From NCBI GenBank assembly GCA_034505235.1, contig JAPDQY010000122.1, positions 1-17,695 of the forward strand: a stretch of 17,695 nt of DNA, read 5' to 3'. The notes below the pieces were generated by a model. That model searched no databases, was not told where the DNA came from, and was given only the letters and a program-made list of their open reading frames with translations. The stretch is from Coneutiohabitans thermophilus (GTDB taxonomy: Bacteria > Zhuqueibacterota > Zhuqueibacteria > Zhuqueibacterales > Zhuqueibacteraceae). Shown one piece after another: positions 7,294-14,396 of the stretch (positions are counted from its first letter, which is position 1; every line of letters begins with the position of its first letter). A program made the position numbers and the translations under genes.

Positions 7294-7308
7294 GGAAGTG
7301 GGCGGGTC

Positions 7309-8472
7309 TCACAGGGCTTCGATGACCCGTTTCATGCGGCGCAGGCCTTCCCGAATGTTTTCCACCGAGTTGGCATAACTCAAACGCAGATAGCCCTCGC
7401 CATATTGTCCGAATGCCGTGCCGGAGAGCACCGCCACGCCGGCTTCATTGAGCAGCAGTTCGGCCAATGGCTTGCTGGCCAGCGGCACGCGCGAGACATT
7501 GGGAAAACAGTAAAACGCGCCCCGCGGGTTGATGCAGGTCACGCCTTTGATGTCGTTCAGCCCGGCCACCATCAAATCGCGGCGCCGGCGAAACTCGGCG
7601 ACAAAGGCGCGGATTTCCTCGCGCGGGCCCTGCAGCGCGGCAACTCCGGCATCCTGGGTGAAGGTCGCGGTGCAACTGTTGCTGTTGATCATCAACAGCT
7701 CAATCTGGCGCGCCAGCGGCTCGGGCATGACGCCATAGCCCAGACGCCAGCCGGTCATCGCATAGGTTTTGGAAAAGCCGTCCAGCAAAATCGTGCGCTC
7801 CAGCATGCCGGGCTCGGAGAGAATGCTGGCATGCTCGCCCTCGTAGAGAATGTCCTTGTAGATTTCATCGCTCAAGACCCACAAATCCCTTCGACGCGCC
7901 AGCTCCGCCACCGCCCGCACATCCTCGCGCGTCATCACACCGCCGGTGGGGTTTTGCGGCGAGTTGATGACGAGCAATCGGGTGCGTGGCGTGAGCAGCG
8001 CTTCGAGATCGGCGATTTCGAAACGGAAGCCCTTGTGCTCCTGCAACGGCAACGGCACGGCGCGCGCACCGGAAAACTGAATCACCGATTCATAAATGGG
8101 AAAACCGGGATTGGGATAGATGACTTCGTCTTCGGGGTCGATGAGGGCAAGCAGGGCAAAGAACATGATGGGCTTGGCGCCGGGTGTGACCACCACATTT
8201 TCCGGGGCGACGGCCACGCCGCGCGTGCGCGCCACCTCCTCGGCAATCGCCTGGCGCAGCTCGCGAATGCCGGCCGCCGGCGAATAATGCGTGCGGCCGC
8301 GGCGCAGGGCGTTGACCGCCTGCTCGACAATGAAGGCGGGGGTGTCAAAATCCGGCTCTCCGATTTCGAGATGGATGATCTGCTGGCCTTGCGCTTCAAG
8401 TTGCCGGGCGCGCGCCAGCACCTCGAAGGCCGTCTCCGTCCCCAGACGACTCATCCGTTTCGCGAATCTCAT
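7309..8472 (-). CDS. PLP-dependent class I/II aminotransferase (aspartate aminotransferase-like)
   Basis: Fold-type I aminotransferase of the AspC/AspB-like subgroup, probably acting on aspartate, alanine or a related amino acid; substrate cannot be fixed from sequence. Numbered from ATG 8472 (387 aa): IIHLEIGEPDFDTP near residues 32-45, NSPQNPTGG at 170-178 (cofactor-binding Asn), SDEIY at 201-205 (Asp contacting the pyridine nitrogen), the Schiff-base lysine K235 in GFSKTYAMTGWRLGYG, and the carboxylate-binding Arg of YLRLSYANS (R363). The start is set by the family-typical MRFAKRMSRLGTE and a GAGAAAG sequence a few bases upstream; the longer frame to 8517 would add 15 unrelated residues. 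It lies 92 bp after rseP and 57 bp before gcvT, likely on the same transcript. Confidence 0.9.
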   Translation of the reverse strand: MRFAKRMSRLGTETAFEVLARARQLEAQGQQIIHLEIGEPDFDTPAFIVEQAVNALRRGRTHYSPAAGIRELRQAIAEEVARTRGVAVAPENVVVTPGAKPIMFFALLALIDPEDEVIYPNPGFPIYESVIQFSGARAVPLPLQEHKGFRFEIADLEALLTPRTRLLVINSPQNPTGGVMTREDVRAVAELARRRDLWVLSDEIYKDILYEGEHASILSEPGMLERTILLDGFSKTYAMTGWRLGYGVMPEPLARQIELLMINSNSCTATFTQDAGVAALQGPREEIRAFVAEFRRRRDLMVAGLNDIKGVTCINPRGAFYCFPNVSRVPLASKPLAELLLNEAGVAVLSGTAFGQYGEGYLRLSYANSVENIREGLRRMKRVIEAL

Positions 8473-8564
8473 GCGGCTTTCTCGGGCGTCAAGAGTGAGA
8501 GGCTTGCCGACAGCCACAAGCGGTGGCGGGCGGCGACACCGCGCTCCCGGCGGCGCCGGCCGGC

Positions 8565-9614
8565 CTACCAGACCTTTTGCAGCAGCCGTTGAATATCGTT
8601 GAACGTGATGAACACTGTCAACAACAGCAACAACGCAATCACGACCTGATGCGTCACCAGCCGCGTCTTCACCGACACCGGCCGCCGCATCACCGCCTCC
8701 AGGCCGAGGAAGACCAGATGCCCGCCATCCAACACCGGGATCGGCAGCAGGTTGATGATCGCCAAATTGACACTGATGAGCGCCAGCAGCTCGATCAAAC
8801 TCTCCCAGCCCTGACGGGCGGCCTCACCGGCGATCACCGCGATGCCGATCGGGCCGGTCAACTCCCGCTTGAGTGAGCCTTCACCACTGACCAAGCGCGT
8901 CAGCATGCGCCCCATGTGGCTGGTCACCTGCCATGACAAGTTCACGCCCGTGGGCCAGGCCTCCCAAAAACCGAATTTGCGCCGGGTCTCCTGCGGACTG
9001 ATGCCGATCAGCCCGATGTTGGCTTCCGGATCCAGGCGTGGCGTCACTTCGGCGTGCAGGCGTTCGCCCTGGCGTTCCCAGGTGATCGCCAAGGCCCTGT
9101 CGGGGCTGGCGTGGATGATTCCGGTGAGCTCCTTCCAGGTGGTGATCTTCTGCCCGCCCACCTCCAAAATGCGGTCGCCGGGCTGCAGGCCGATGCCCTG
9201 CGCCGGCGAATCGGCAAGCACTTCTCGCACCACCGGCACCAACTCGGGCAGACCGGCGAAATAGGCCAGGCCGGCGAACAGCACGATGGCGAGCACGATA
9301 TTCATCAACGGGCCGGCGGCAATCACGATGGCACGCTGCCAGATCGGTTTCGACATGAATTCGTCGGGCTTGCCTTCGATTTTGGTGTCGAGCGACTCAT
9401 CCACCATGCCGGCCATTTTGACATAGCCACCCAGCGGCAGCGCACCGATGCAATACTCGGTTTCGCCGATCCGTTTTTTCCAGAGGTGAGGCGGCAGGCC
9501 GATGGAAAAGCGCTCCGCGCGAATGCCGGCCCAGCGCGCGGCCAGAAAATGGCCCAGCTCGTGGATCAGCACGAGGATGCCGATGACAAATACAAAGGCC
9601 AATAACGTCGTCAT
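8565..9614 (-). CDS. rseP: Site-2 zinc metalloprotease RseP
   Basis: Intramembrane protease that cleaves transmembrane substrates such as anti-sigma factors and remnant signal peptides. The 349 residues have the zinc site HELGH (18-22) in the first membrane helix, the loop GALPLGGYVKMAG (57-69), a second helix region (about 94-117), one PDZ domain (about 125-195, ADSPAQGIGLQPGDRI), and the third zinc-ligand motif NLLPIPVLDGGH (288-299) in the late membrane pair. The length fits the one-PDZ form, shorter than E. coli RseP with two. The ATG at 9614 is preceded by AAGGGAAA. It follows dxr, a frequent pairing, but 210 bp away with its own candidate promoter at 9750-9778. A GC-rich palindromic stretch without T-tract follows the stop. 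Confidence 0.95.
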   Translation of the reverse strand: MTTLLAFVFVIGILVLIHELGHFLAARWAGIRAERFSIGLPPHLWKKRIGETEYCIGALPLGGYVKMAGMVDESLDTKIEGKPDEFMSKPIWQRAIVIAAGPLMNIVLAIVLFAGLAYFAGLPELVPVVREVLADSPAQGIGLQPGDRILEVGGQKITTWKELTGIIHASPDRALAITWERQGERLHAEVTPRLDPEANIGLIGISPQETRRKFGFWEAWPTGVNLSWQVTSHMGRMLTRLVSGEGSLKRELTGPIGIAVIAGEAARQGWESLIELLALISVNLAIINLLPIPVLDGGHLVFLGLEAVMRRPVSVKTRLVTHQVVIALLLLLTVFITFNDIQRLLQKVW

Positions 9615-9749
9615 GATTTCCCTTCACTCATGCTTGATGCCTCTGCCGCGAAGCGCAACCGGCTCCACCGGCAGCATTAATTGAACTGCTCCTGCCTCCC
9701 CTCCCGCTCGCCGCCGTCCTGCTGTGGCACATGCCGCGCTCGTGCTCAC

Positions 9750-9778
9750 ACTCTAGCGAATCATCGTACCAAAATCAA
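9750..9778 (-). promoter_or_regulatory. Candidate rseP promoter
   Basis: On the - strand, TTGATT (9778-9773) and TAGAGT (9755-9750) are separated by 17 bp in the 210-bp dxr-rseP gap. The start point would be near 9743, giving a leader of about 130 nt. An overlapping alternative pair, TTGCAC and TACGAT, is also 17 bp apart. Support is by box match only. Confidence 0.35.
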
Positions 9779-9824
9779 CACCTTTGTGCAACCGCCGCGG
9801 CAGGGCCCGCGCCCTCAGCCCACT

Positions 9825-10988
9825 TCACGACCGCCGTGGCAGCGCGGCGCGTACGAATTCCCGCGCCCAGCGATCGGCTGCCAGCACGCCCGCCAGGCTG
9901 AATTCCTGACCGTTGCTGTGCCGGGCGAGCGCCTCGGCAATCATGTGCGGAATTTGATCGAAGCGCAAACGGGTTTCCAGAAAAGCCTGCACCGCCTCTT
10001 CGTTGGCCGCATTCAGCACGGCGGGGGCGGTGCCCCCGGCAGCCAGCGCCTCGGTGGCCAGACGCAGACAGGCAAACTTGTCGAAGTCGGGTGCATGAAA
10101 AGTGAGTGTGTGCCAGCGACTGAAATCAAGACGGGGGAGATCATTGGGCAGACGGTCCGGATAGGTGAGCGCATATTGAATCGGCAGGCGCATATCCGGC
10201 ACGCTGAGCTGGGCTTTGATCGAACCGTCCACGAATTCCACCATGGAATGAATGATGGACTGCGGATGAATCACCACCTCGATCTGCCTCAGCTCCAGGC
10301 CAAACAGCCAATAGGCCTCGATGACCTCCAGGCCTTTGTTCATCATGGTGGCCGAGTCGATGGTGATCTTCGGTCCCATGCTCCAGTTGGGGTGAGTGAG
10401 CGCTTCCGCGACCGTAATGCTGGCAAAATCCGCGGCCGCACGCTCGCGAAACGGCCCGCCCGAGGCCGTAATGATGAGCCGGCGCACGCGCTCCCGCGGT
10501 TCGCCGGCCAGGCACTGCCACAACGCGCTGTGCTCGCTGTCGATCGGAATGAGAGGTGTGCCATGCCGGCGGGCGCAGGCCATCACCAATTCCCCGCCGG
10601 TCACCAGCGTCTCTTTGTTGGCCAGCGCCACGGTGGTGCGCTGCTCCAATGCCCGCACGGTCGCCGGCAGACCGGCGGAACCGACCACGGCATTGACCAT
10701 GACAGAGACGTCATCGCGCGCCGCCAGCTCCACCAGGGCCTCGCCACCACACAGCAACTCCGCGCCCAGGCGCTTGAATTCCGCACGCAATGCCTGTTGC
10801 CGGCCCGGCGGCGGCTCCACCAGCGCCACAGCCACCGGGTGAAACTGCCGGGTCTGCTCCAGCAGCAGCTCGTAATTGCGATGGCTGGCGAGATAGACAA
10901 CTTCGAATTGCTGCGGCAGACTCGCCACCACCTTCAGGCAGTTGACGCCGATTGAGCCGGTGGCGCCCAAAATGCCAATGCGCTTCAT
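9825..10988 (-). CDS. dxr: 1-deoxy-D-xylulose 5-phosphate reductoisomerase
   Basis: Converts DXP to 2-C-methyl-D-erythritol 4-phosphate with NADPH, the committed step of the MEP isoprenoid pathway. From ATG 10988 the product is 387 aa. NADPH-binding GATGSIG is at 8-14, LANKETLVTGGE at 122-133, the metal-binding IDSEHSALWQ at 149-158 (D150, E152), TASGGPFR at 174-181, HPNWSMGPKITIDSATMMNK at 199-218, and the third metal ligand E221 in KGLEVIEA. The start matches the family N-terminus MKRIGILGATGSIG; the frame to 11033 would add 15 residues with no homology. No Shine-Dalgarno sequence is visible upstream (TGTTGTCCGTTATCATCC). Upstream lies the repeat-filled gap, so its promoter should be there, but I could not identify it. 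Confidence 0.97.
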   Translation of the reverse strand: MKRIGILGATGSIGVNCLKVVASLPQQFEVVYLASHRNYELLLEQTRQFHPVAVALVEPPPGRQQALRAEFKRLGAELLCGGEALVELAARDDVSVMVNAVVGSAGLPATVRALEQRTTVALANKETLVTGGELVMACARRHGTPLIPIDSEHSALWQCLAGEPRERVRRLIITASGGPFRERAAADFASITVAEALTHPNWSMGPKITIDSATMMNKGLEVIEAYWLFGLELRQIEVVIHPQSIIHSMVEFVDGSIKAQLSVPDMRLPIQYALTYPDRLPNDLPRLDFSRWHTLTFHAPDFDKFACLRLATEALAAGGTAPAVLNAANEEAVQAFLETRLRFDQIPHMIAEALARHSNGQEFSLAGVLAADRWAREFVRAALPRRS

Positions 10989-11035
10989 GGATGATAACGG
11001 ACAACAAAACTGCGATGAGGTTGCAACCACCATCT

Positions 11036-11057
11036 GCCGGCCAACCGGCGGGCCGGC
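11036..11057. repeat. Inverted repeat upstream of dxr
   Basis: GCCGGCC (11036-11042) and GGCCGGC (11051-11057) are exact inverted 7-mers around an 8-nt centre, 48-69 bp upstream of the dxr start. It would form a stable hairpin in the dxr leader. Confidence 0.5.
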
Positions 11058-11145
11058 GCGCGGTGGATCGTTTCAGCTCCGTCGGAGACGGCTTGTGTGA
11101 TCTCGATCATCAAACAAACCCGCCCCGACAGGGCCGCACTTTCCA

Positions 11146-11183
11146 GCAGGCTGACGGAGGTGAAGTCTGCGGACATTTGATGC
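11146..11183. repeat. Diverged copy A of a GTCTGCG repeat family
   Basis: Begins GCAGGC and contains GAAGTCTGCG (11162-11171), followed by GGACATTTGATGCC. It shares the opening GCAGGC and the 10-mer GAAGTCTGCG with the copy at 11616, and GACATT with the copy at 11798, with a small indel. Confidence 0.35.
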
Positions 11184-11241
11184 CACGGCCCGGCCGTCGC
11201 GGGAACGTCTGCATCACTTTTTACCAAGAAAACTGCAAGAG

Positions 11242-11262
11242 TGCCACGGCCAAGCCGTGGCA
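11242..11262. repeat. Perfect 9-bp hairpin
   Basis: TGCCACGGC (11242-11250) and GCCGTGGCA (11254-11262) are exact inverted repeats with a CAA loop. A related TGCCACGGCC occurs about 60 bp upstream (11181-11190). There is no T-tract, so it does not look like a terminator. Confidence 0.55.
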
Positions 11263-11615
11263 AATCACGCAGGGATTTGAATCGTTACTGTTTTTCTTTG
11301 CGAAACGCCCAAGCGTGGAGTCACCAAGCCGCAAAAGGGAAACCTTGCGGGGCTCCTGGCGGCCTGGCCTCCTGGTAACTTTGCGTTTGTTTATCACAAG
11401 AAAACTTCTGCAGTAGACTCTTCAGGGGGCGGTGCCCAAAGGCACGGCTGCGAAACCATCATGAGGGCTGCCGCGCACCGCACGGCAGATTACGCGAAAA
11501 AACGATCATACCCGCAACGATTTTCGCGACACAGATTTTCGCCGATGAACGCAGAAACAAAACATCAGCGGGAGTCGGCGGTTATCTGCGTCCCCAGGTT
11601 ACCACGCAAACGCCT

Positions 11616-11650
11616 GCAGGCGGACAGGAAGTCTGCGCTGCGTTGTCATC
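11616..11650. repeat. Copy B of a GTCTGCG repeat family
   Basis: A 35-bp unit matching 11798-11832 at 27 of 35 positions without gaps by hand alignment. Each unit has inverted ends (GCAGGC or GCAGAC against GTCTGC), so it can form a small hairpin. Confidence 0.5.
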
Positions 11651-11712
11651 GTGCGGGATGAGCTGGCGCGCATGCCCGTTATTCCCCCACCTTCCAACCG
11701 CGAAGTTTTTTT

Positions 11713-11777
11713 GAACCGCCAAGCCGCCAAATACGCAACGCAATACCAGCCTGGCGCTCTTCGCGGCTTCGCGGTTC
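11713..11777. repeat. Long imperfect inverted repeat (MITE-like relic)
   Basis: The 18-bp arms 11713-11730 and 11760-11777 are inverted complements at 16 of 18 positions. Each arm is itself a tandem of CCGCcAAG-like units. The arms flank 29 bp, giving a 65-bp foldback. Seven T precede rather than follow it on the + strand. I recall similar foldbacks as dispersed intergenic repeats in environmental bacteria; that is memory, not a search. Confidence 0.55.
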
Positions 11778-11797
11778 CATTTAGCACGAAAATCCGT

Positions 11798-11832
11798 GCA
11801 GACAGACAAGAGGTCTGCGCGACATTGCCATC
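11798..11832. repeat. Copy C of a GTCTGCG repeat family
   Basis: Partner of the unit at 11616-11650 (27 of 35 identical). Its ends GCAGAC (11798-11803) and GTCTGC are perfect inverted repeats. On the - strand both copies encode the same peptide phrase AQTSC, as expected of a duplicated repeat rather than a gene. Confidence 0.5.
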
Positions 11833-11912
11833 CCGAGGGGTGGAAATTTCCTGCAACGGCCCGCGGCCATGGCAGGCGCGTTCTCTCAAAACTGCGCGAG
11901 CACGGACGGCTG

Positions 11913-12713
11913 CTATCTAAAACTCAAGGCGGCGCCCAGGCCAATGCTGGTGTACTTGCCGAAATTCCCGTCCACGTTGATCTTGAAAAACGGGATCGGC
12001 TCCACGGTGAGGCCTACCGTGGCCTGCGGATAGTTGACGTTGTAATCCTTGTTGATGTCGGGCGGCAGGCCGGGAATGTGCAACGACAGGCTGGTGCGGT
12101 CAATGCCGCCGCCGCCATAAAGGGTGAAGAATGGCAGACTCTTGCTGATGTAAGCCTTGGCGCTGAGCGTCGACACCGTGCCGAAGTTGAAGGCATCCGG
12201 CACCAGGATGGTTTGATAGCCGGCAATGAGCACGATGCCGGGAGTGGCGAGATTGTCCTTCAGCAGGCCATACTTCAAGCCGCCACCCAGCAGCGTGACA
12301 TTGCCACCAGGATCGCCCTTGATCGGCAGCGTGAAGAAGCGGCCGAATACCTCGAAGTTGGCGGGCAGACCAATATTGCCATGCAGGAAGGCAAAGGGCA
12401 CATAGTCCGCGCCTTCCAGGGGATCCTGCACCGTCGGGATGATGTCCTTGAATTCATCGGGAATCGGGGTGAACACACCGCTCAAACGCAGATCAATGCC
12501 GCCCGGGCGGTGCACTTCGGCGGAGTTGACGAAGCCGCCGCCCACCAGCGAGCTGAACAGATTGAGCAGGGATTCGACCTGTTTGTCGATATCGCTTTGC
12601 GCCAAAAACCGGCCATCGCTGGTTTGCACGTCCCAGTCATACTTCTGCGCGTGCGCTTCGGACGACAGCCATACCAGCAGCAGCATCGTCAGGACAACGC
12701 CAAGCTTTCGCAT
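11913..12713 (-). CDS. Outer-membrane beta-barrel-like protein of unknown function
   Basis: A 266-residue exported protein: signal peptide 1-22 (basic MRK, hydrophobic VVLTMLLLVWL, cleavage after AHA). A segment of about 50 residues follows, then alternating short strands rich in Gly and aromatic residues (NFEVFGRFFTLPIK, GGNVTLLGGGLKYG, FFTLYGGGGIDRTSLSL, ATVGLTVEPIPFFKINVDGN) ending GLGAALSFR. That resembles a small barrel close to the outer-membrane sorting consensus. The overall look recalls the DUF6588-type proteins of FCB bacteria, but I am not sure. The start is secure: GGAGG (12725-12721) with a 7-nt spacer before ATG. The gene overlaps the end of the LipM-like gene by 25 bp, so its ribosome site lies inside that gene and translation is probably coupled. 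It is the last gene of the lpx cluster. Confidence 0.75.
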   Translation of the reverse strand: MRKLGVVLTMLLLVWLSSEAHAQKYDWDVQTSDGRFLAQSDIDKQVESLLNLFSSLVGGGFVNSAEVHRPGGIDLRLSGVFTPIPDEFKDIIPTVQDPLEGADYVPFAFLHGNIGLPANFEVFGRFFTLPIKGDPGGNVTLLGGGLKYGLLKDNLATPGIVLIAGYQTILVPDAFNFGTVSTLSAKAYISKSLPFFTLYGGGGIDRTSLSLHIPGLPPDINKDYNVNYPQATVGLTVEPIPFFKINVDGNFGKYTSIGLGAALSFR

Positions 12714-13525
12714 GATTTTTCCTCCAGGGATTTGATGGTAAGAATGCTGTACCGTTCGCGCCAGGCTTCTGCCAACGCCTGCTCTTCCGGCTGCACTGCG
12801 CCTTCTGCCAATTCAATATCCAGGGCTTCTGCAAAACCGCGCCGCACCGCCTGCGCGGCTTCTGCGAAGGTGATCACCCGGCCGGCGGCGGCCGCCAGTG
12901 TGATGGTATGTTCGAGCAACCGTTGGCGTTCCGCCGCCACCGTGGCCGTCTCGCCTTTGAGAAAAGCGGGCAACTGCTCGTGCCCATCCTGCAGGATGAG
13001 CGAGCCGTGTTGCAACACCCCCTCGCGAAAACGGCGTTGCGCACTGCCCACGATTTTCCGGCCGGCAACAATGACTTCATTGCGTGCCGCACTGGCAAAA
13101 CAGGACATGCGCAGCGGCCGGCCATCCTGGTGCAGCCGCTCGCCCGGCGCAAATCTGGCGGCCACCCCGAGCACGGCCAAACCCGCCACCAGTGCTTCGC
13201 TGATCCTGCGGTACAAATCCAGCGGCAGGATGTCATACCACGGATGTCCCGCGGGGATCACCACGCTGTAGGTCAATTCCTCGGCATGCAGAATGGCCCG
13301 GCCGGCGGTGGGCCGGCGCGCCACTTCATAACCCGCGGCCCGGCACCTGGCGAGATCGACCTCGTCCGCCGCTTGATGATAGCCGAGCGAAATGCAATAA
13401 GGTCGCCAGCGGAAAAAGCGCAGGCTCGGCACGTGCGTCCAACCGCCGCGCGCCATCGCCGCATCGAGCGCCATGTGATAAGCGCCGTCAGCAAAGCCGG
13501 TATCAAGCAATCGCCAGGGCCTCAT
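12689..13525 (-). CDS. lipM: Octanoyltransferase / lipoate-protein ligase family protein (LipM-like)
   Basis: Member of the LplA/LipB/LipM fold that attaches octanoyl or lipoyl groups to a lysine of GcvH or E2 domains. In its 278 residues, RRPTAGRAILHAEELTYSVV (70-89) is the acyl/adenylate-binding signature, with Ala where Gly is usual (RRPTGGR). SCFASAARNEVIVAGRKIVG (141-160) carries a candidate acyl-accepting Cys (C142) and the conserved lysine K157, and QHGSL (172-176) follows. The Cys-Phe pair ahead of GRKIVGSAQRR is what I recall of LipM rather than LplA, favouring octanoyl transfer, but lipoate ligase remains possible. The ATG at 13525 lies 24 bp after lpxA with GAGGAG at a longish spacing. 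Lying between lpxA and a membrane-protein gene is unusual; the only lipoate-linked neighbour is gcvT, 6 kb away. Confidence 0.8.
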   Translation of the reverse strand: MRPWRLLDTGFADGAYHMALDAAMARGGWTHVPSLRFFRWRPYCISLGYHQAADEVDLARCRAAGYEVARRPTAGRAILHAEELTYSVVIPAGHPWYDILPLDLYRRISEALVAGLAVLGVAARFAPGERLHQDGRPLRMSCFASAARNEVIVAGRKIVGSAQRRFREGVLQHGSLILQDGHEQLPAFLKGETATVAAERQRLLEHTITLAAAAGRVITFAEAAQAVRRGFAEALDIELAEGAVQPEEQALAEAWRERYSILTIKSLEEKSCESLALS

Positions 13526-13549
13526 CAGGGCTGCAGCTCTCCTCGGGCG

Positions 13550-14383
13550 TCAATCGGAATCAGAATCATTGGCCGCGGCCGCGCGCGCCCCCCGGGCATG
13601 CCTGTGCCCGCCGCCAATGATCCCGCGCTCGCTCTTTTCCACGAACTCGATCACGGCTTTCACCTCCGGCGTCAGCTCGCCGGCGGCGCGCAGCCGCGCG
13701 AGTGCCTGGCTGACATTCAGGCCGGATTTGAACAAAATTTTGTAGGCGCGCTTGAGCGCCAGCAGTTGTTCTTCGGTGAAGCCGCGGCGCCGCAAACCCA
13801 CGGCATTCAATCCGGCGTAGATCAGCGGCTCATTCACCGCCAGAATGTAAGGCGGCACGTCTTTGGACACTCGATAGCCGCCGCCGATGAAACTGTGCTG
13901 GCCGATGCGCACAAACTGGTGCACCGGCACCATGCCGCCGATGCCCGCCCAGTCCTCCAGCACCACATGGCCGGCGAGATTGACGGCATTGGCGAGAATG
14001 CAGTGATTGCCGATGATGCAGTCGTGCGCGACGTGGGCATACGACATGATCAGACAGTCACTGCCCACGCGCGTTTCGCGGTGATCTTTGGTGCCGCGAT
14101 TGATGGTGGCGAACTCGCGAATGGTGGTGCGGTCGCCGATGTGCACCGTGGTCTCCTCGCCGCCAAATTTCAAATCCTGCGGCACGGAACCGATCACCGC
14201 GCCGGTGAACACCCGGCAGTTCCGGCCCAGTCGTGTGCCCGACGCCAGATGCACATGCGGCTTGATTTCACAACCCGGCCCGATCTGAACATTGGCCTCC
14301 ACAATCGCATACGCTCCGATGGTCACATCGGAGGCAATCTCTGCGGCCGGATCAACGATCGCCGTCGGATGAATATTCGCCAC
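13550..14383 (-). CDS. lpxA: Acyl-ACP--UDP-N-acetylglucosamine O-acyltransferase
   Basis: First step of lipid A synthesis: 3-O-acylation of UDP-GlcNAc in the cytoplasm. The 277 residues open with the hexapeptide left-handed beta-helix (IHPTAIVDPAAEIASDVTIG onward). The catalytic histidine is H120 in YAHVAHDC (115-122); PVHQFVRIG (153-161) follows, and the helical C-terminal domain runs from about 195. The residue aligning with the E. coli hydrocarbon-ruler Gly173 is Gly168 here (FIGGGYRV), so a long 3-hydroxyacyl chain would fit; that is inference. The C-terminus has an extra low-complexity tail (GGGHRHARGARAAAANDSDSD). It follows lpxC/fabZ by 13 bp and precedes the LipM-like gene by 24 bp, so it is clearly in the same operon. 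Confidence 0.96.
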   Translation of the reverse strand: MANIHPTAIVDPAAEIASDVTIGAYAIVEANVQIGPGCEIKPHVHLASGTRLGRNCRVFTGAVIGSVPQDLKFGGEETTVHIGDRTTIREFATINRGTKDHRETRVGSDCLIMSYAHVAHDCIIGNHCILANAVNLAGHVVLEDWAGIGGMVPVHQFVRIGQHSFIGGGYRVSKDVPPYILAVNEPLIYAGLNAVGLRRRGFTEEQLLALKRAYKILFKSGLNVSQALARLRAAGELTPEVKAVIEFVEKSERGIIGGGHRHARGARAAAANDSDSD

Positions 14384-14396
14384 AGGATACTCCCGC

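Larger units (their letters stand above)
10989..11912. other. Gene-free 924-bp stretch filled with decayed repeats
   Basis: No frame here looks like a protein gene: none has a good ribosome site or recognisable sequence. The stretch is dominated by inverted and direct repeats, listed separately. Further small palindromes are CCGTC-GGA-GACGG (11079-11091), GTGCC-CAAA-GGCAC (11432-11445) and ACGCAGA/TCTGCGT (11549-11555, 11585-11591). The dxr promoter and the end of the outer-membrane-protein transcript must also lie here. Confidence 0.6.

Noticed and set aside
7252..7308. Glycine riboswitch upstream of gcvT
   Set aside because: The gap is only 57 bp and is occupied by a simple hairpin; it is too short for even a single glycine aptamer.
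7117..8592. 491-codon open frame on the + strand opposite gcvT and the aminotransferase
   Set aside because: It lies antisense to two clearly recognisable genes and reads as low-complexity His/Arg/Gln-rich text, the usual mirror frame of GC-rich coding DNA.
11582..11920. Short - and + strand open frames in the dxr upstream gap
   Set aside because: They are made of the repeat units themselves (the AQTSC phrase recurs in two of them), so they are by-products of repeated DNA, not genes.
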